Of a DNA stretch of 64,000 nt, positions 18,157-27,565 are shown piece after piece; position 1 is the first letter of the stretch; each line of letters begins with the position of its first letter. The notes beneath the pieces are model-generated. The model was not told the origin of the DNA, ran no database searches, and saw nothing but the letters and a program-made list of their open reading frames with translations. The DNA is from CAMCXE01 sp036520615 (GTDB lineage Bacteria; Pseudomonadota; Gammaproteobacteria; Pseudomonadales; Cellvibrionaceae). A program made the position numbers and the translations under genes. The stretch lies in assembly GCA_036520615.1 (NCBI GenBank), contig DATDJI010000023.1, positions 62,001 through 126,000 on the forward strand, written 5' to 3'.

Positions 18157-20238
18157 TTAACGAAGGAGTGACAACACTTGCTGTGGTTTTGCATTTGCCT
18201 GAGCCAACATCGCTTGAGACGCTTGCGCTAGAACTTGTGATCGACTTAAGTTGGCACTTTCTGCCGCGAAGTCTGCATCGGTAATACGCGAGCGAGCTGC
18301 TGAGGTATTTTCCGATACGTTCATCAAGTTCGACACGGTAAAATCAAGCCGGTTATTAACCGCACCGAGTTGCGAGCGGATGTCGTTAACTGTATTTAAA
18401 GCATTATCAATAACCTTTAATGCTTTAGATGCGTTATCCGCAGTATCAATGCTGATCGAAGATATTGAAGAGCCGAACGAGCCACCCGTTAAATTATTAG
18501 TTTCTTTTAATCCCAACCGAGCAGCATCAGAATCATCACTTAATTCAATGCTAATCGGATTGCCATTAACGCTCTCTAATTTTAACGCAGCGCGCGCTTG
18601 ATAAGTCGTAGTACCACCGCTAGCGATAGTTGTTGTTGAGGTAACAAAAGTACCGCCAGAATCCACTATCGATTGTTGTATATTTTGCAAACCATTTGTT
18701 GAACCTATCAAACTGATGCCGGCGCCGCTGGTCACCGCATTAATAGTAATAGCACCACGATCTGATTCTAAAACGATATTGCGCCCAGTCACACGTGCCG
18801 ACACGCCTGATTCTTCTTTGAACGTATTAATAGCCGCAGCAATATCCGTATTGGTTGCACTAATCGATAAATTCAGATCATAAACCACACCGTTTAATGA
18901 CAATTGGTCAGAGGTTGCAGCCATTGAAGCAAGGTATCCGGTAAAATCAATGGTTACATTAGACGCGGCTTTAGCAGTAACACCTGTTTCATCTGAAACT
19001 TTATTGATGTTATTAATTTTGCCTTGCAGTGTATCGGTGTCGGTATTATCAATAACTACGCCATTAATCGTTAATTCGCCAACATCTAAAGCTTCATGAG
19101 CACCGTTGGAGTTATTTTCAATTCCTGCACCTACTAATGTACCAGCCTCGCGAATTTCTCTAAAACCTAAGCGATCTAATTTATCCAGCGTGCCAGTTGC
19201 ACCACGCTCAATAGTAATTGGGTCACCATTATCAGACGTTAATGTAATTCGGCCTCGGTCACTTGTGTCACCGATACCAGTATTACCCGCTGCACCCACG
19301 GAGAGGGTTTGTGCATCTTTCGCCATTAAATGTAATTTGCCGCTATCGTCAATGGTTGCACTAACGGCGCCACCGGATACGGAATTAACCTTATCGGCAA
19401 ACTCTTGTAAGTTTTTAGTATCGGCCACGTTAAATACAGAAGTTGCACCATTTAATTTGGTCAAAGTAATAGTGGTGCCCGCGCTGTCGGCCACGCCTGT
19501 ACCTACGTTGGAAGCATTTAATTCCACGACCATCGATGCGGTAACACCATTTACGTTGGTGTTAATTTTATTCAACAAGCTTTCAACAGTATCTGTACTG
19601 CCGACAAAGTCGATATCTTTAATAACGGATTGTCCGTTAATTACCAGGTCACCGTTAGTCAACGATATTTGTGAATCAAATGTTGCCGTTACTTGGTCGC
19701 CCATTAAATCCGAAGTTAATGAACCCATACCGAGGGTTTTAGCATCCACTGATTGTAATTTCATTTCAATGGTTTGACCTGCTTGCGTACCCACTTGCAA
19801 TTCAACTTTTTTCACGGACCCATCAAGAATATTTTGGCCGTTAAAAGAAGTCGCTTTTGCAATACGATCCAATTCTTTGGTGAGCTGCTTAACTTCGGCG
19901 TCAAGCGTTGAGCGGTCGGCATCACTATAAATACCGTTCGATGATTGCACAGCCAATTCACGCATACGTTGCAGAATATTCGTGCTCTCACCGAGTGCAC
20001 CTTCCGCTGTTTGAATTAGCGATACACCGTCGTTAGCATTTCGCACAGCCTGGTCAAGGCCGCGGATTTGCGAAGTTTGGCGGTTAGAAATGGCAAGGCC
20101 TGCTGCGTCATCCTTGGCTGAGTTAATTCTCATACCGGATGACAAACGGGACATTGCCTTGTCCATTTCGGCGCCGGCTTTAACCATCTGGCGCTGAGCG
20201 TTTATTGATGAAACGTTGGTATTGATAAACAGTGGCAT
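18157..20238 (-). CDS. fliC: Flagellin, large form
   Basis: The filament subunit, 693 residues. The N-terminal D0/D1 region (MPLFINTNVSSINAQRQ, AGLAISNRQTSQIRGLDQA) and C-terminal D1/D0 region (ending NAKPQQVLSLLR) are canonical. About 400 residues in between are expanded D2/D3 domains with repeated flagellin-IN-like stretches. These surface domains are normal sites for glycans, which fits the amidotransferase trio nearby. ATG 20238 is chosen for AGGAGG just upstream and the conserved start. A sigma-28 promoter lies about 90 nt upstream. Confidence 0.97.
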   Translation of the reverse strand: MPLFINTNVSSINAQRQMVKAGAEMDKAMSRLSSGMRINSAKDDAAGLAISNRQTSQIRGLDQAVRNANDGVSLIQTAEGALGESTNILQRMRELAVQSSNGIYSDADRSTLDAEVKQLTKELDRIAKATSFNGQNILDGSVKKVELQVGTQAGQTIEMKLQSVDAKTLGMGSLTSDLMGDQVTATFDSQISLTNGDLVINGQSVIKDIDFVGSTDTVESLLNKINTNVNGVTASMVVELNASNVGTGVADSAGTTITLTKLNGATSVFNVADTKNLQEFADKVNSVSGGAVSATIDDSGKLHLMAKDAQTLSVGAAGNTGIGDTSDRGRITLTSDNGDPITIERGATGTLDKLDRLGFREIREAGTLVGAGIENNSNGAHEALDVGELTINGVVIDNTDTDTLQGKINNINKVSDETGVTAKAASNVTIDFTGYLASMAATSDQLSLNGVVYDLNLSISATNTDIAAAINTFKEESGVSARVTGRNIVLESDRGAITINAVTSGAGISLIGSTNGLQNIQQSIVDSGGTFVTSTTTIASGGTTTYQARAALKLESVNGNPISIELSDDSDAARLGLKETNNLTGGSFGSSISSISIDTADNASKALKVIDNALNTVNDIRSQLGAVNNRLDFTVSNLMNVSENTSAARSRITDADFAAESANLSRSQVLAQASQAMLAQANAKPQQVLSLLR

Positions 20239-20329
20239 AGAGCCTCCTAACACGTTGGTCTTAAGATTGCGAACAAGCCTTAGCGCCAGCGGCAATCAGA
20301 AGCTCAGTAATTGAGCGCTTCTACCCAAC

Positions 20330-20356
20330 CTATCGGCCACCCCCAAATAATCTTTA
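20330..20356 (-). promoter_or_regulatory. Sigma-28 (FliA) promoter of fliC
   Basis: On the minus strand it reads TAAA, 15 nt, then GCCGATAG. This matches the FliA consensus TAAA-N15-GCCGATAA except for the last base. Position and direction fit flagellin transcription. Confidence 0.9.
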
Positions 20357-20780
20357 GTACTTTTCTACTAAAAATATATTCCCAAAGCCTAATCCGTATT
20401 GCTTACATCCCAAATTGCCAAACTAAGCTCTTACTAGTTAATTTCGTTATTAAAAACTGCCTGCAAGCTGTATTAACTCACTGCAAACTAATTAATACCG
20501 AGCAGCGAGAGATCGCCCAGCTATTGCGTAGCGTAAAACTTAATGACCAAGCCCCAGCACAAACCGGCTGTTGAATAGTTAATGCCACCTATACTTATTT
20601 TTGCCAGTAATTGTCGAAACCTAAGCCAATAAATTGACTTTTTTATATACGCGCTGCGATATGTCAATAATTTATCTTTTTTATAACTGTACGTATCGGT
20701 TGCACTGATTCTATTTATGTACATCCGGTGGTAACGCACTCGTAAACTCACCTCAATTAAAAGCAAAGGTTAGAAATTTT
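20357..20780. other. Intergenic region between fliC and the response-regulator pair
   Basis: About 420 bp without a supported gene; short open frames on both strands here lack ribosome binding sites and recognisable sequence. It must hold the promoter of the divergent response-regulator genes, which I could not place with confidence. Confidence 0.45.
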
Positions 20781-21977
20781 ATGCTGTTATCCTCGCTCAC
20801 AACCGACATTGAGCTTTTGCATAAAATGCTGCTGGATGATGCACAAAAAAATGAGCGGATTCTTCTTCATATAAATGTCATTGAGAAGGAAATAAGCGCT
20901 TTAAAATCTCTACTCACGCCAATAGATGCTTCACGCTTAAATTCACCTACAGAGTTTAACGGCCAATTAATTTTGGTAGTAGATGATCAAACGATGAATC
21001 TTGATTTGGTTTCGGCTCTACTAGCGGACAGCAACTTAAAAGTGGTTTGTACGTCTTCGGCGCAGCAAGCGTTGAAAATGATGTGCGAAATAGTTCCGGA
21101 TCTTATCCTCATGGATATCCAAATGCCGGAAATGGACGGTTATACCGCCACAGAAAAAATTCGCGCTCAATATGGCCCAGGCGGGCCCATCATATTGGCC
21201 ATGACTGCAAACGACAGCAAGGAAGATAAACAAAAGAGCCTCGCTGCTGGCATGCAAGGCCATATTAATAAGCCGATTGATGCGGATTCTTTATTAGTGC
21301 AATTAAATTATTGGTTGCACAACCGCGCCTCTGCCGATGTTAATTCTCGCCCCATTGCACCAATTATTACACCTGAAATTCCCACAACCTGCGAATTGCC
21401 CGGCATAGATGTGCCCGCCGCTATGGTTCGCCTGCGTGGCAATCGCGAACTGCTTGATGAAGTGTTGATATCTTTTGCCGCTAAAGCAGCCTTAATTGTT
21501 CCAGAATTGCAACAGGCAAAACGCGATAACAATATTGAAGAAGCAACGCGCATATTGCATCGCCTTAAGGGTACGTCAGCTAATTTAAGTGCTTTTAAAA
21601 TAGCGCCCCTCGCAGGCAGGCTAGAATCGCAATGTAAACAAGGCAAACTGCCCACAGATGATGAACTACTTAATTTGCATGACTTCATTAATGAGATGAT
21701 TACGTCCGCAAAGAGCTTACAAAAAAACTCTCTACCAGAAGCCGCAGAAAATCATCCAGACCGACAGCAACTAGACCAGCACCTTGCCAGCATCAAAAAG
21801 CATTTGAATACTGACTTAGGCCAAGCTGAAGAAGCAGTTGAAGCGTTAAACCGCTTGTGCGCCAATACCCTGTTTGCCGAAACTGCAAACCAATTAAAAA
21901 CACTTTTTTATCAATTTAATTTGCGTGCGGTTAACGATTTAATTTCTAAAGAATTTGAGGACATAAATAATGGATAG
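20781..21977 (+). CDS. Response regulator with receiver and Hpt domains
   Basis: 398 residues: a short N-terminal coiled segment (about 1-50), a receiver domain (about 62-180, phospho-acceptor D112 in LMDIQMPEMDG), then a histidine phosphotransfer domain (about 208-295, H260 in HRLKGTSANL) and a helical tail. Such proteins relay phosphate between a hybrid kinase and another receiver. No kinase domain is present. It overlaps the next response-regulator gene by 8 bp, so the two probably act together. Confidence 0.85.
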   Translation: MLLSSLTTDIELLHKMLLDDAQKNERILLHINVIEKEISALKSLLTPIDASRLNSPTEFNGQLILVVDDQTMNLDLVSALLADSNLKVVCTSSAQQALKMMCEIVPDLILMDIQMPEMDGYTATEKIRAQYGPGGPIILAMTANDSKEDKQKSLAAGMQGHINKPIDADSLLVQLNYWLHNRASADVNSRPIAPIITPEIPTTCELPGIDVPAAMVRLRGNRELLDEVLISFAAKAALIVPELQQAKRDNNIEEATRILHRLKGTSANLSAFKIAPLAGRLESQCKQGKLPTDDELLNLHDFINEMITSAKSLQKNSLPEAAENHPDRQQLDQHLASIKKHLNTDLGQAEEAVEALNRLCANTLFAETANQLKTLFYQFNLRAVNDLISKEFEDINNG

Positions 21978-23127
21978 TCAACTTACAAAATTGTTAATCG
22001 TGGAAGACTCGCCTGAGGATATTCGGTTATTGATACAGGCCCTAAAAAAAGATTTTCTGACCACAGTCGCCACCTCCGCCGATGATGCTTTGCAAATTAT
22101 CTCCGATACTTTGCCGGATGTAGTCTTAATGGACATCAACATGCCGGGTACCGATGGTTATACAGCCTGTTCCATACTTAAAGATTGCCCCGAAACTGCG
22201 GATATAGATATTATCTTTTTATCCAGTAATGATTCTACAGATGAAGTGTTAAAAGGTTTTAATGCTGGCGCTAGCGATTACGTTGTCAAACCCTACGAGC
22301 CACGTATTTTATTATCAAAAATACATGCTTGCATTCAACGGCGTAAGGGCCTGCAGCAATGTACAGAGGCTGCACGCTACGCTGGCGCCGTCGCCATGAG
22401 CGCGATGAGTGATACCGGAGATTTAGGTACGATCGTTAATTTTTTGCGTACGAGCTTTGCTATTAAAACAATTGAAGATCTTTGCACAGAGATTTGCACA
22501 GAGATTTGCACAGCACTTTCAGCATTTGGCCTAAATGCATGCGCACATATTTATTTGGAGCATTCTGGAGTTTTTCACGGTACAGATGCTTCACCGAGCG
22601 AATTGGAAATCAATCTCATTAAACGCATTATTCATAACCCAGAACCCATTGTCACTATCGGTAATCGGCTATTGTTGATTAAACCCGGAGTCGTTTTATT
22701 AATTAAAAATTTACCAGGGTGCCAGGAAAAATCCGCCCGCATTAAAGATCATTTAATGATTTTACTGGAAGGAATTACAGCCAAAGTGGCCAGTTTAAGT
22801 AGCCAAGAAAAGCTAAGCGATTTGCTCAGCGGCAACATTAACCGCGTAATTAAGGAAGCAGAAGTCGCGCTTATCAATATTCGCCATAGACAGGAAGCAC
22901 ATAAAAAACAAAGTATAGAAATTATGGACGAAATGGTCACTCAAGTAGAAGCATCATTTTTAACCATGGGTTTAAACGATCAACAAGAAGAGCAGCTGTT
23001 GGAAATAATGACCCGCTCAGTCACCGAATCGCTCAACCATTTTGAGCTGGGGCTTGAGATAGACGATAAAATTAGCCACATTATCGACTCTCTTTCCACC
23101 GTGTCTATGGATGCTAAAGTTCTCTAA
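21970..23127 (+). CDS. Response regulator with an uncharacterised C-terminal domain
   Basis: 385 residues. An N-terminal receiver (about 5-120) has D55 in VLMDINMPG and the conserved K in VVKPYEP. The remainder (about 140-385) is helical with a possible weakly conserved GAF-like middle and no DNA-binding, GGDEF or HD motif that I can see. A 12-bp repeat (ttgcacagagat) gives CTEICTEI at about residues 172-179. It overlaps the REC-Hpt gene, so the Hpt domain may phosphorylate this receiver. The position near fliC suggests a motility or surface role. Confidence 0.75.
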   Translation: MDSQLTKLLIVEDSPEDIRLLIQALKKDFLTTVATSADDALQIISDTLPDVVLMDINMPGTDGYTACSILKDCPETADIDIIFLSSNDSTDEVLKGFNAGASDYVVKPYEPRILLSKIHACIQRRKGLQQCTEAARYAGAVAMSAMSDTGDLGTIVNFLRTSFAIKTIEDLCTEICTEICTALSAFGLNACAHIYLEHSGVFHGTDASPSELEINLIKRIIHNPEPIVTIGNRLLLIKPGVVLLIKNLPGCQEKSARIKDHLMILLEGITAKVASLSSQEKLSDLLSGNINRVIKEAEVALINIRHRQEAHKKQSIEIMDEMVTQVEASFLTMGLNDQQEEQLLEIMTRSVTESLNHFELGLEIDDKISHIIDSLSTVSMDAKVL

Positions 23128-23243
23128 TCTCACAATCGGCTAGCGACCATTACGGACAATTAATGGCGAGCAATCAAGGGGCGTATTATTTTCTTTGCAC
23201 ATTGAAATGGCCCTAAAGCCATTTCAATGTTGAAGTGCAGAAG

Positions 23244-24593
23244 TTAAAACTGATCCATCAGAGCCAATAATTCCTGAGTTTTTGCACGCATCAACGCCTC
23301 ATCACCACGGGATTCAACATTTAGCCGCGCCAAAGGTTCTGTGCTGGAGCTGCGCATATTAAACCGCCATTGCTCGAACGCCATTGAAAGGCCATCGACA
23401 CGTTCAACCAACACCGCCTCGTCTGCAAAATGCGCCTCGACTGCCGCCAACATTTCTGCAGTTTTGGCAACGGTGCGATTAATTTCACCAGAACAGGGAA
23501 AACGTCGAATACGCTCTTCAACCAATGCCGATAAAGGCAAATTCTTTTGCTGCATTAATTCTAAAACCAACAGCCAGGGAATAGTGCCGTTATCACAATA
23601 AGCAAATGTTTTAAAATAATGGTGCGCACTCATCTCGCCGCCATACACAGCATCTTCAAGCCGCATACGCTCTTTGATAAACGCATGGCCAGTTTTGCTT
23701 TGTACCGCTACACCACCGGCTTGGCTGACTACATCAACTGTATTCCAGGTCAAACGCGGATCGTGCACAATTTTTGCGCCGGGATTTTTGGCAAGAAATG
23801 CTTCTGCCAATAATCCCACCAAATAGTAGCCTTCAACAAAATTGCCTTTTTCATCGAAGAAAAAACAGCGGTCAAAATCGCCATCCCAGGCGATGCCGAC
23901 GGCCGCACCATGCTGTACCACCGCCTCGGCGGTAACACTTTGATTTTCGAGCAGCAGTGGATTTGGAATGCCGTTAGGGAAATTACCGTCGGGCGTATGG
24001 TGAATTTTTATAAATTCAAACGGTAAATGAGGTTCAAGCGCATCAACAACTGCACCTGCGCCGCCATTTCCCGCATTAACTACTATTTTTATTGGCTTAA
24101 GTGCAGCGATATTCACATAGCCTAATAGATGGTCTACATAGGCTGAGCGCATATCGCGCGACTCAACTGTTCCTTTGCGCTCTGAGGCTTTAAATTGGCC
24201 GGATTCAGCCAGGACTTTTATATCCAATAAACCCGTGTCACCGGAGATAGGTCGAGAGCCTTCGCGCACCAGTTTCATGCCGTTGTAATCCATCGGATTA
24301 TGGCTGGCTGTAACACAAATACCGCCGTCTACTTCCAAAGCGAACGTGGCGAAATAGACTTCTTCCGTACCGCATTGGCCGATATGAATAACATCCGCAC
24401 CGGCATCCGTCATGCCACGCACCAGGGCGGCGGTAAGCCCTGGGCTGGTCAGGCGAATATCGTGGCCTACAACCAATTTTTTTGCATTTAAATATTCGGC
24501 AAATGCGCGGCCCACGCGATAGGCTACATCATCATTGAGTTCATCCGGCACACGGCCGCGAATATCATAGGCTTTAAAACAGGTAATATTCAT
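23244..24593 (-). CDS. manB: Phosphomannomutase/phosphoglucomutase
   Basis: A 449-residue alpha-D-phosphohexomutase that interconverts hexose 6-phosphate and 1-phosphate for nucleotide-sugar synthesis. The phosphoserine loop is TASHNP with S97; the metal loop is DGDFDR near 240; the sugar-recognition loop is GGEMSAHH near 320; the phosphate-binding RSSSTEP is near 410. It follows galU with a 6-nt gap, so they form an operon supplying sugar phosphates and UDP-glucose. The closest type is CpsG/ManB or AlgC; substrate preference cannot be read from the sequence. Confidence 0.9.
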   Translation of the reverse strand: MNITCFKAYDIRGRVPDELNDDVAYRVGRAFAEYLNAKKLVVGHDIRLTSPGLTAALVRGMTDAGADVIHIGQCGTEEVYFATFALEVDGGICVTASHNPMDYNGMKLVREGSRPISGDTGLLDIKVLAESGQFKASERKGTVESRDMRSAYVDHLLGYVNIAALKPIKIVVNAGNGGAGAVVDALEPHLPFEFIKIHHTPDGNFPNGIPNPLLLENQSVTAEAVVQHGAAVGIAWDGDFDRCFFFDEKGNFVEGYYLVGLLAEAFLAKNPGAKIVHDPRLTWNTVDVVSQAGGVAVQSKTGHAFIKERMRLEDAVYGGEMSAHHYFKTFAYCDNGTIPWLLVLELMQQKNLPLSALVEERIRRFPCSGEINRTVAKTAEMLAAVEAHFADEAVLVERVDGLSMAFEQWRFNMRSSSTEPLARLNVESRGDEALMRAKTQELLALMDQF

Positions 24594-24599
24594 GCAGTT

Positions 24600-25433
24600 T
24601 TATTTCACGTTATACATATTTTTATAAACAAATGATGTGGCATCAACAAAGCCATCGACGCTACCACAATCAAAACGCTTACCTTTAAATTTGTAGCCGA
24701 TTACGCAACCTTTTTGAGCTTGAGTTAATAAGGCGTCGGTCAATTGAATTTCGCCACCCTTGCCAGGCTTGGTATTTTCAATAATTTCAAAAATATCTGG
24801 AGTTAAAATATAGCGACCGATGATGGCTAAATTACTAGGCGCATCTTCTTTTTTGGGCTTTTCCACCATTGTGTTGATTTGGAAAATACCATTTTTAATT
24901 TGCTCACCGCCGATAACACCAAATTTATGAATTTGATCTTCTGGCACTTCTTGAATCGCCACAATGCTGCAACGAAATTGTTTGAACAAACCTACCATTT
25001 GCGCAAGCACACCATCGGGTTCGCCATCTTTTACACACAAGTCATCGGATAAGACCACCGCGAATGGCTCATCGCCTACTAAACGACGGCTATTTAAAAT
25101 GGCATCACCCAAGCCGCGCATTTCGCGCTGCCGCGTAAATGAAAACGTACATTTAGCCATCACTTCGCGGATGGAGGCGAGATAGGCTTCTTTATCGGTG
25201 CCGGCAATCTGGTGCTCAAGCTCATAGCTAACATCAAAGTGGTCTTCAATCGCACGCTTACCACGGCCAGTAACAAAACCAATCTCAGTTAGGCCAGCTT
25301 CTAAAGCTTCTTCTACGCCGTATTGCACGAGCGGTTTATTCACCACGGGCAACATTTCTTTGGGCATTGATTTGGTGGCGGGTAAGAATCGAGTGCCGTA
25401 TCCAGCCACAGGGAAAATACATTTTTTGATCAT
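24600..25433 (-). CDS. galU: UTP-glucose-1-phosphate uridylyltransferase
   Basis: Makes UDP-glucose from UTP and glucose 1-phosphate for envelope polysaccharides. It is 277 residues with the nucleotidyltransferase start MIKKCIFPVAGYGTRFLPAT, KSMPKEMLPVVNKP, and DDLC near residue 130. The C-terminal RFDCGSVDGFVDAT is typical of GalU. It is the first gene of the galU-manB pair. Confidence 0.96.
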   Translation of the reverse strand: MIKKCIFPVAGYGTRFLPATKSMPKEMLPVVNKPLVQYGVEEALEAGLTEIGFVTGRGKRAIEDHFDVSYELEHQIAGTDKEAYLASIREVMAKCTFSFTRQREMRGLGDAILNSRRLVGDEPFAVVLSDDLCVKDGEPDGVLAQMVGLFKQFRCSIVAIQEVPEDQIHKFGVIGGEQIKNGIFQINTMVEKPKKEDAPSNLAIIGRYILTPDIFEIIENTKPGKGGEIQLTDALLTQAQKGCVIGYKFKGKRFDCGSVDGFVDATSFVYKNMYNVK

Positions 25434-25669
25434 AAGAAGCCCTTACAACATGATTAATAAAGGAGGGAAAGAAGATAATTGAGGTAAAACAAGGTGCGCG
25501 AATATACCACAGGCCATCGATTATCCACACACAACCCAGAGTGCGCGCTCTTAGCGTTTTTCACGCCATTACAGGCCTAGACATCACGGGGTTTGCAGGT
25601 AGAATGGCAGGCCTTTTTGCCAGGCCCTTATTTCTTTGGGGCCATTCGTTTAACTTTTAAGAGTCCGTT

Positions 25670-26194
25670 ATGCTCTCATTTGACCAAAAAGCTAGCTATA
25701 CCCGCGAGGAACTTATCACCTGCGGCAACGGCCAGATGTTCGGCCCCGGCAACGCCCAGCTGCCTATTCCGAATATGTTAATGCTCGATCGCATCGCGCA
25801 TATCAGCCATGTGGGTGGCGAATTTGGTAAGGGTGAAATAGTTGCAGAATTGGATATCAACCCAGATTTGTGGTTCTTCCAATGCCATTTCCCTGGCGAC
25901 CCTGTTATGCCCGGTTGTTTGGGGCTTGATGCCATGTGGCAGCTGGTGGGATTTTTCTTGGCGTGGAAAGGTAATCCAGGACGAGGGCGCGCATTGGGTG
26001 CAGGAGAAGTTAAATTTACCGGGCAGATTCTGCCCAGCGCCAAACAGGTAACATACCATATCAACCTTAAGCGGGTTATTGAGCGCAAGTTGATTATGGG
26101 AATCGCCGATGGGCGTGTTTCAGTGGACGGTAAAGACATTTATTTCGCCAAAGATCTGCGCGTAGGACTATTTGGTAATACGGACTCTTTTTAG
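25670..26194 (+). CDS. fabA: 3-hydroxydecanoyl-ACP dehydratase/isomerase
   Basis: Dehydrates 3-hydroxyacyl-ACP and isomerises trans-2-decenoyl-ACP to cis-3-decenoyl-ACP, the branch point of anaerobic unsaturated fatty acid synthesis. It is 174 residues with the active-site His73 in CHFPGDPVMPG and Asp87 in GLDAMWQ. fabB follows 100 nt later in the usual gammaproteobacterial arrangement. Confidence 0.97.
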   Translation: MLSFDQKASYTREELITCGNGQMFGPGNAQLPIPNMLMLDRIAHISHVGGEFGKGEIVAELDINPDLWFFQCHFPGDPVMPGCLGLDAMWQLVGFFLAWKGNPGRGRALGAGEVKFTGQILPSAKQVTYHINLKRVIERKLIMGIADGRVSVDGKDIYFAKDLRVGLFGNTDSF

Positions 26195-26294
26195 GTTTAG
26201 CGGCACATTTTTCAGCCTATTTATTCAATGCTCGTGGGCTAATATTTAAGCTCTTAGGGCAGTCTATTTACGCCCATTGGGCAAGAGGACGGAT

Positions 26295-27509
26295 ATGAAA
26301 CGCGTTGTAATTACGGGCATGGGTATTGTTTCCTGTATCGGTCATGATCTGGCAACCGTATTGAGCGCTTTGCGCAACGGCACCTCAGGTATTCGCTATA
26401 ACTCATCTTATGCGGAACATGGTTTTCGCAGTCTGGTATCCGGATCGATTGATCTTGATCTTGCCGAACATATAGACCGCAAACAGTTGCGCTTTATGGG
26501 CGATGCTGCAGCGTTTGCGTATATAGCCATGCAGCGCGCCATTGAGCATTCAGGCCTGAGCCCTGAACAGGTATCACACGAGCGCACCGGTATTATTATG
26601 GGTTCCGGCGGCGCCTCCACCGCTAACGTCGTGGAGTCTGCGGATATTATCCGCAGCAAAGGAGTTAAGCGCGTTGGGCCTTACCGCGTTACACAAACCA
26701 TGGGTTCTACTGCCTCGGCTTGTTTGGCTACGCCGTTTAAAATTAAAGGGATTAATTATTCAATTTCCTCCGCCTGCGCCACTAGCGCTCACTGTATCGG
26801 CAACGCTATGGAGTTGATTCAGTTAGGCAAACAGGATGTGGTATTTGCTGGCGGTGGCGAAGAAGAACACTGGACACTCACCGGCCTGTTTGATGCGATG
26901 GGTGCTCTATCGACTAAATATAACGATACACCCAGTGCGGCCTCGCGTGCTTACGACGCCAGTCGTGACGGCTTTGTAATCGCCGGCGGTGGCGGATGCT
27001 TAGTGGTGGAATCCTTAGATCACGCCCTAGCTCGAGGCGCCACCATCTATGGCGAGCTTACAGGCTACGGCGCCACTTCAGACGGTTACGACATGGTCGC
27101 GCCCTCCGGCGAAGGCGCCGCCCGCTGTATGCGCCAGGCCATGGCTATGACGGATACAAGCCCGATCGACTACATCAACTCTCACGGCACCAGCACTCCA
27201 GTAGGTGACTTAGCCGAACTGCGTGCTGTAAAAGAAGTCTTCGGCGCGAGCACAGTGCCAGCAATCAGCTCAACCAAATCTCTGACCGGCCATTCCCTCG
27301 GTGCCACCGGTGTGCAGGAGGCGATTTATAGCTTGCTGATGATGCAACACAACTTTGTAGCAGCATCGGCAAATATAGAAACGCTGGACGCTGAAGCTGA
27401 AAATATGTCAATTGTGCTTACCCCACGGGAAGCAGTTCTCAACAAGGTAATGTCCAATAGTTTTGGTTTTGGCGGCACTAACGCTACGCTTATTTTCCAA
27501 CGCTACTAA
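26295..27509 (+). CDS. fabB: 3-oxoacyl-ACP synthase I
   Basis: Condensing enzyme that extends the unsaturated acyl chains begun by FabA. It is 404 residues from the ATG at 26295 (MKRVVITGMGIVS), preceded by AGAGG; the frame opens at a TTG 18 nt earlier. The active site is C161 in SSACATSAH; the two histidines are in NSHGTSTPVGD and LTGHSLGATG. The C-terminal glycine motif is NSFGFGGTNATL. Confidence 0.97.
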   Translation: MKRVVITGMGIVSCIGHDLATVLSALRNGTSGIRYNSSYAEHGFRSLVSGSIDLDLAEHIDRKQLRFMGDAAAFAYIAMQRAIEHSGLSPEQVSHERTGIIMGSGGASTANVVESADIIRSKGVKRVGPYRVTQTMGSTASACLATPFKIKGINYSISSACATSAHCIGNAMELIQLGKQDVVFAGGGEEEHWTLTGLFDAMGALSTKYNDTPSAASRAYDASRDGFVIAGGGGCLVVESLDHALARGATIYGELTGYGATSDGYDMVAPSGEGAARCMRQAMAMTDTSPIDYINSHGTSTPVGDLAELRAVKEVFGASTVPAISSTKSLTGHSLGATGVQEAIYSLLMMQHNFVAASANIETLDAEAENMSIVLTPREAVLNKVMSNSFGFGGTNATLIFQRY

Positions 27510-27565
27510 CAAAAGTAAAGCGAACCCTGAGGTCTGCCGCTGCGCGATCTCGGGGCCTTAAGTTC

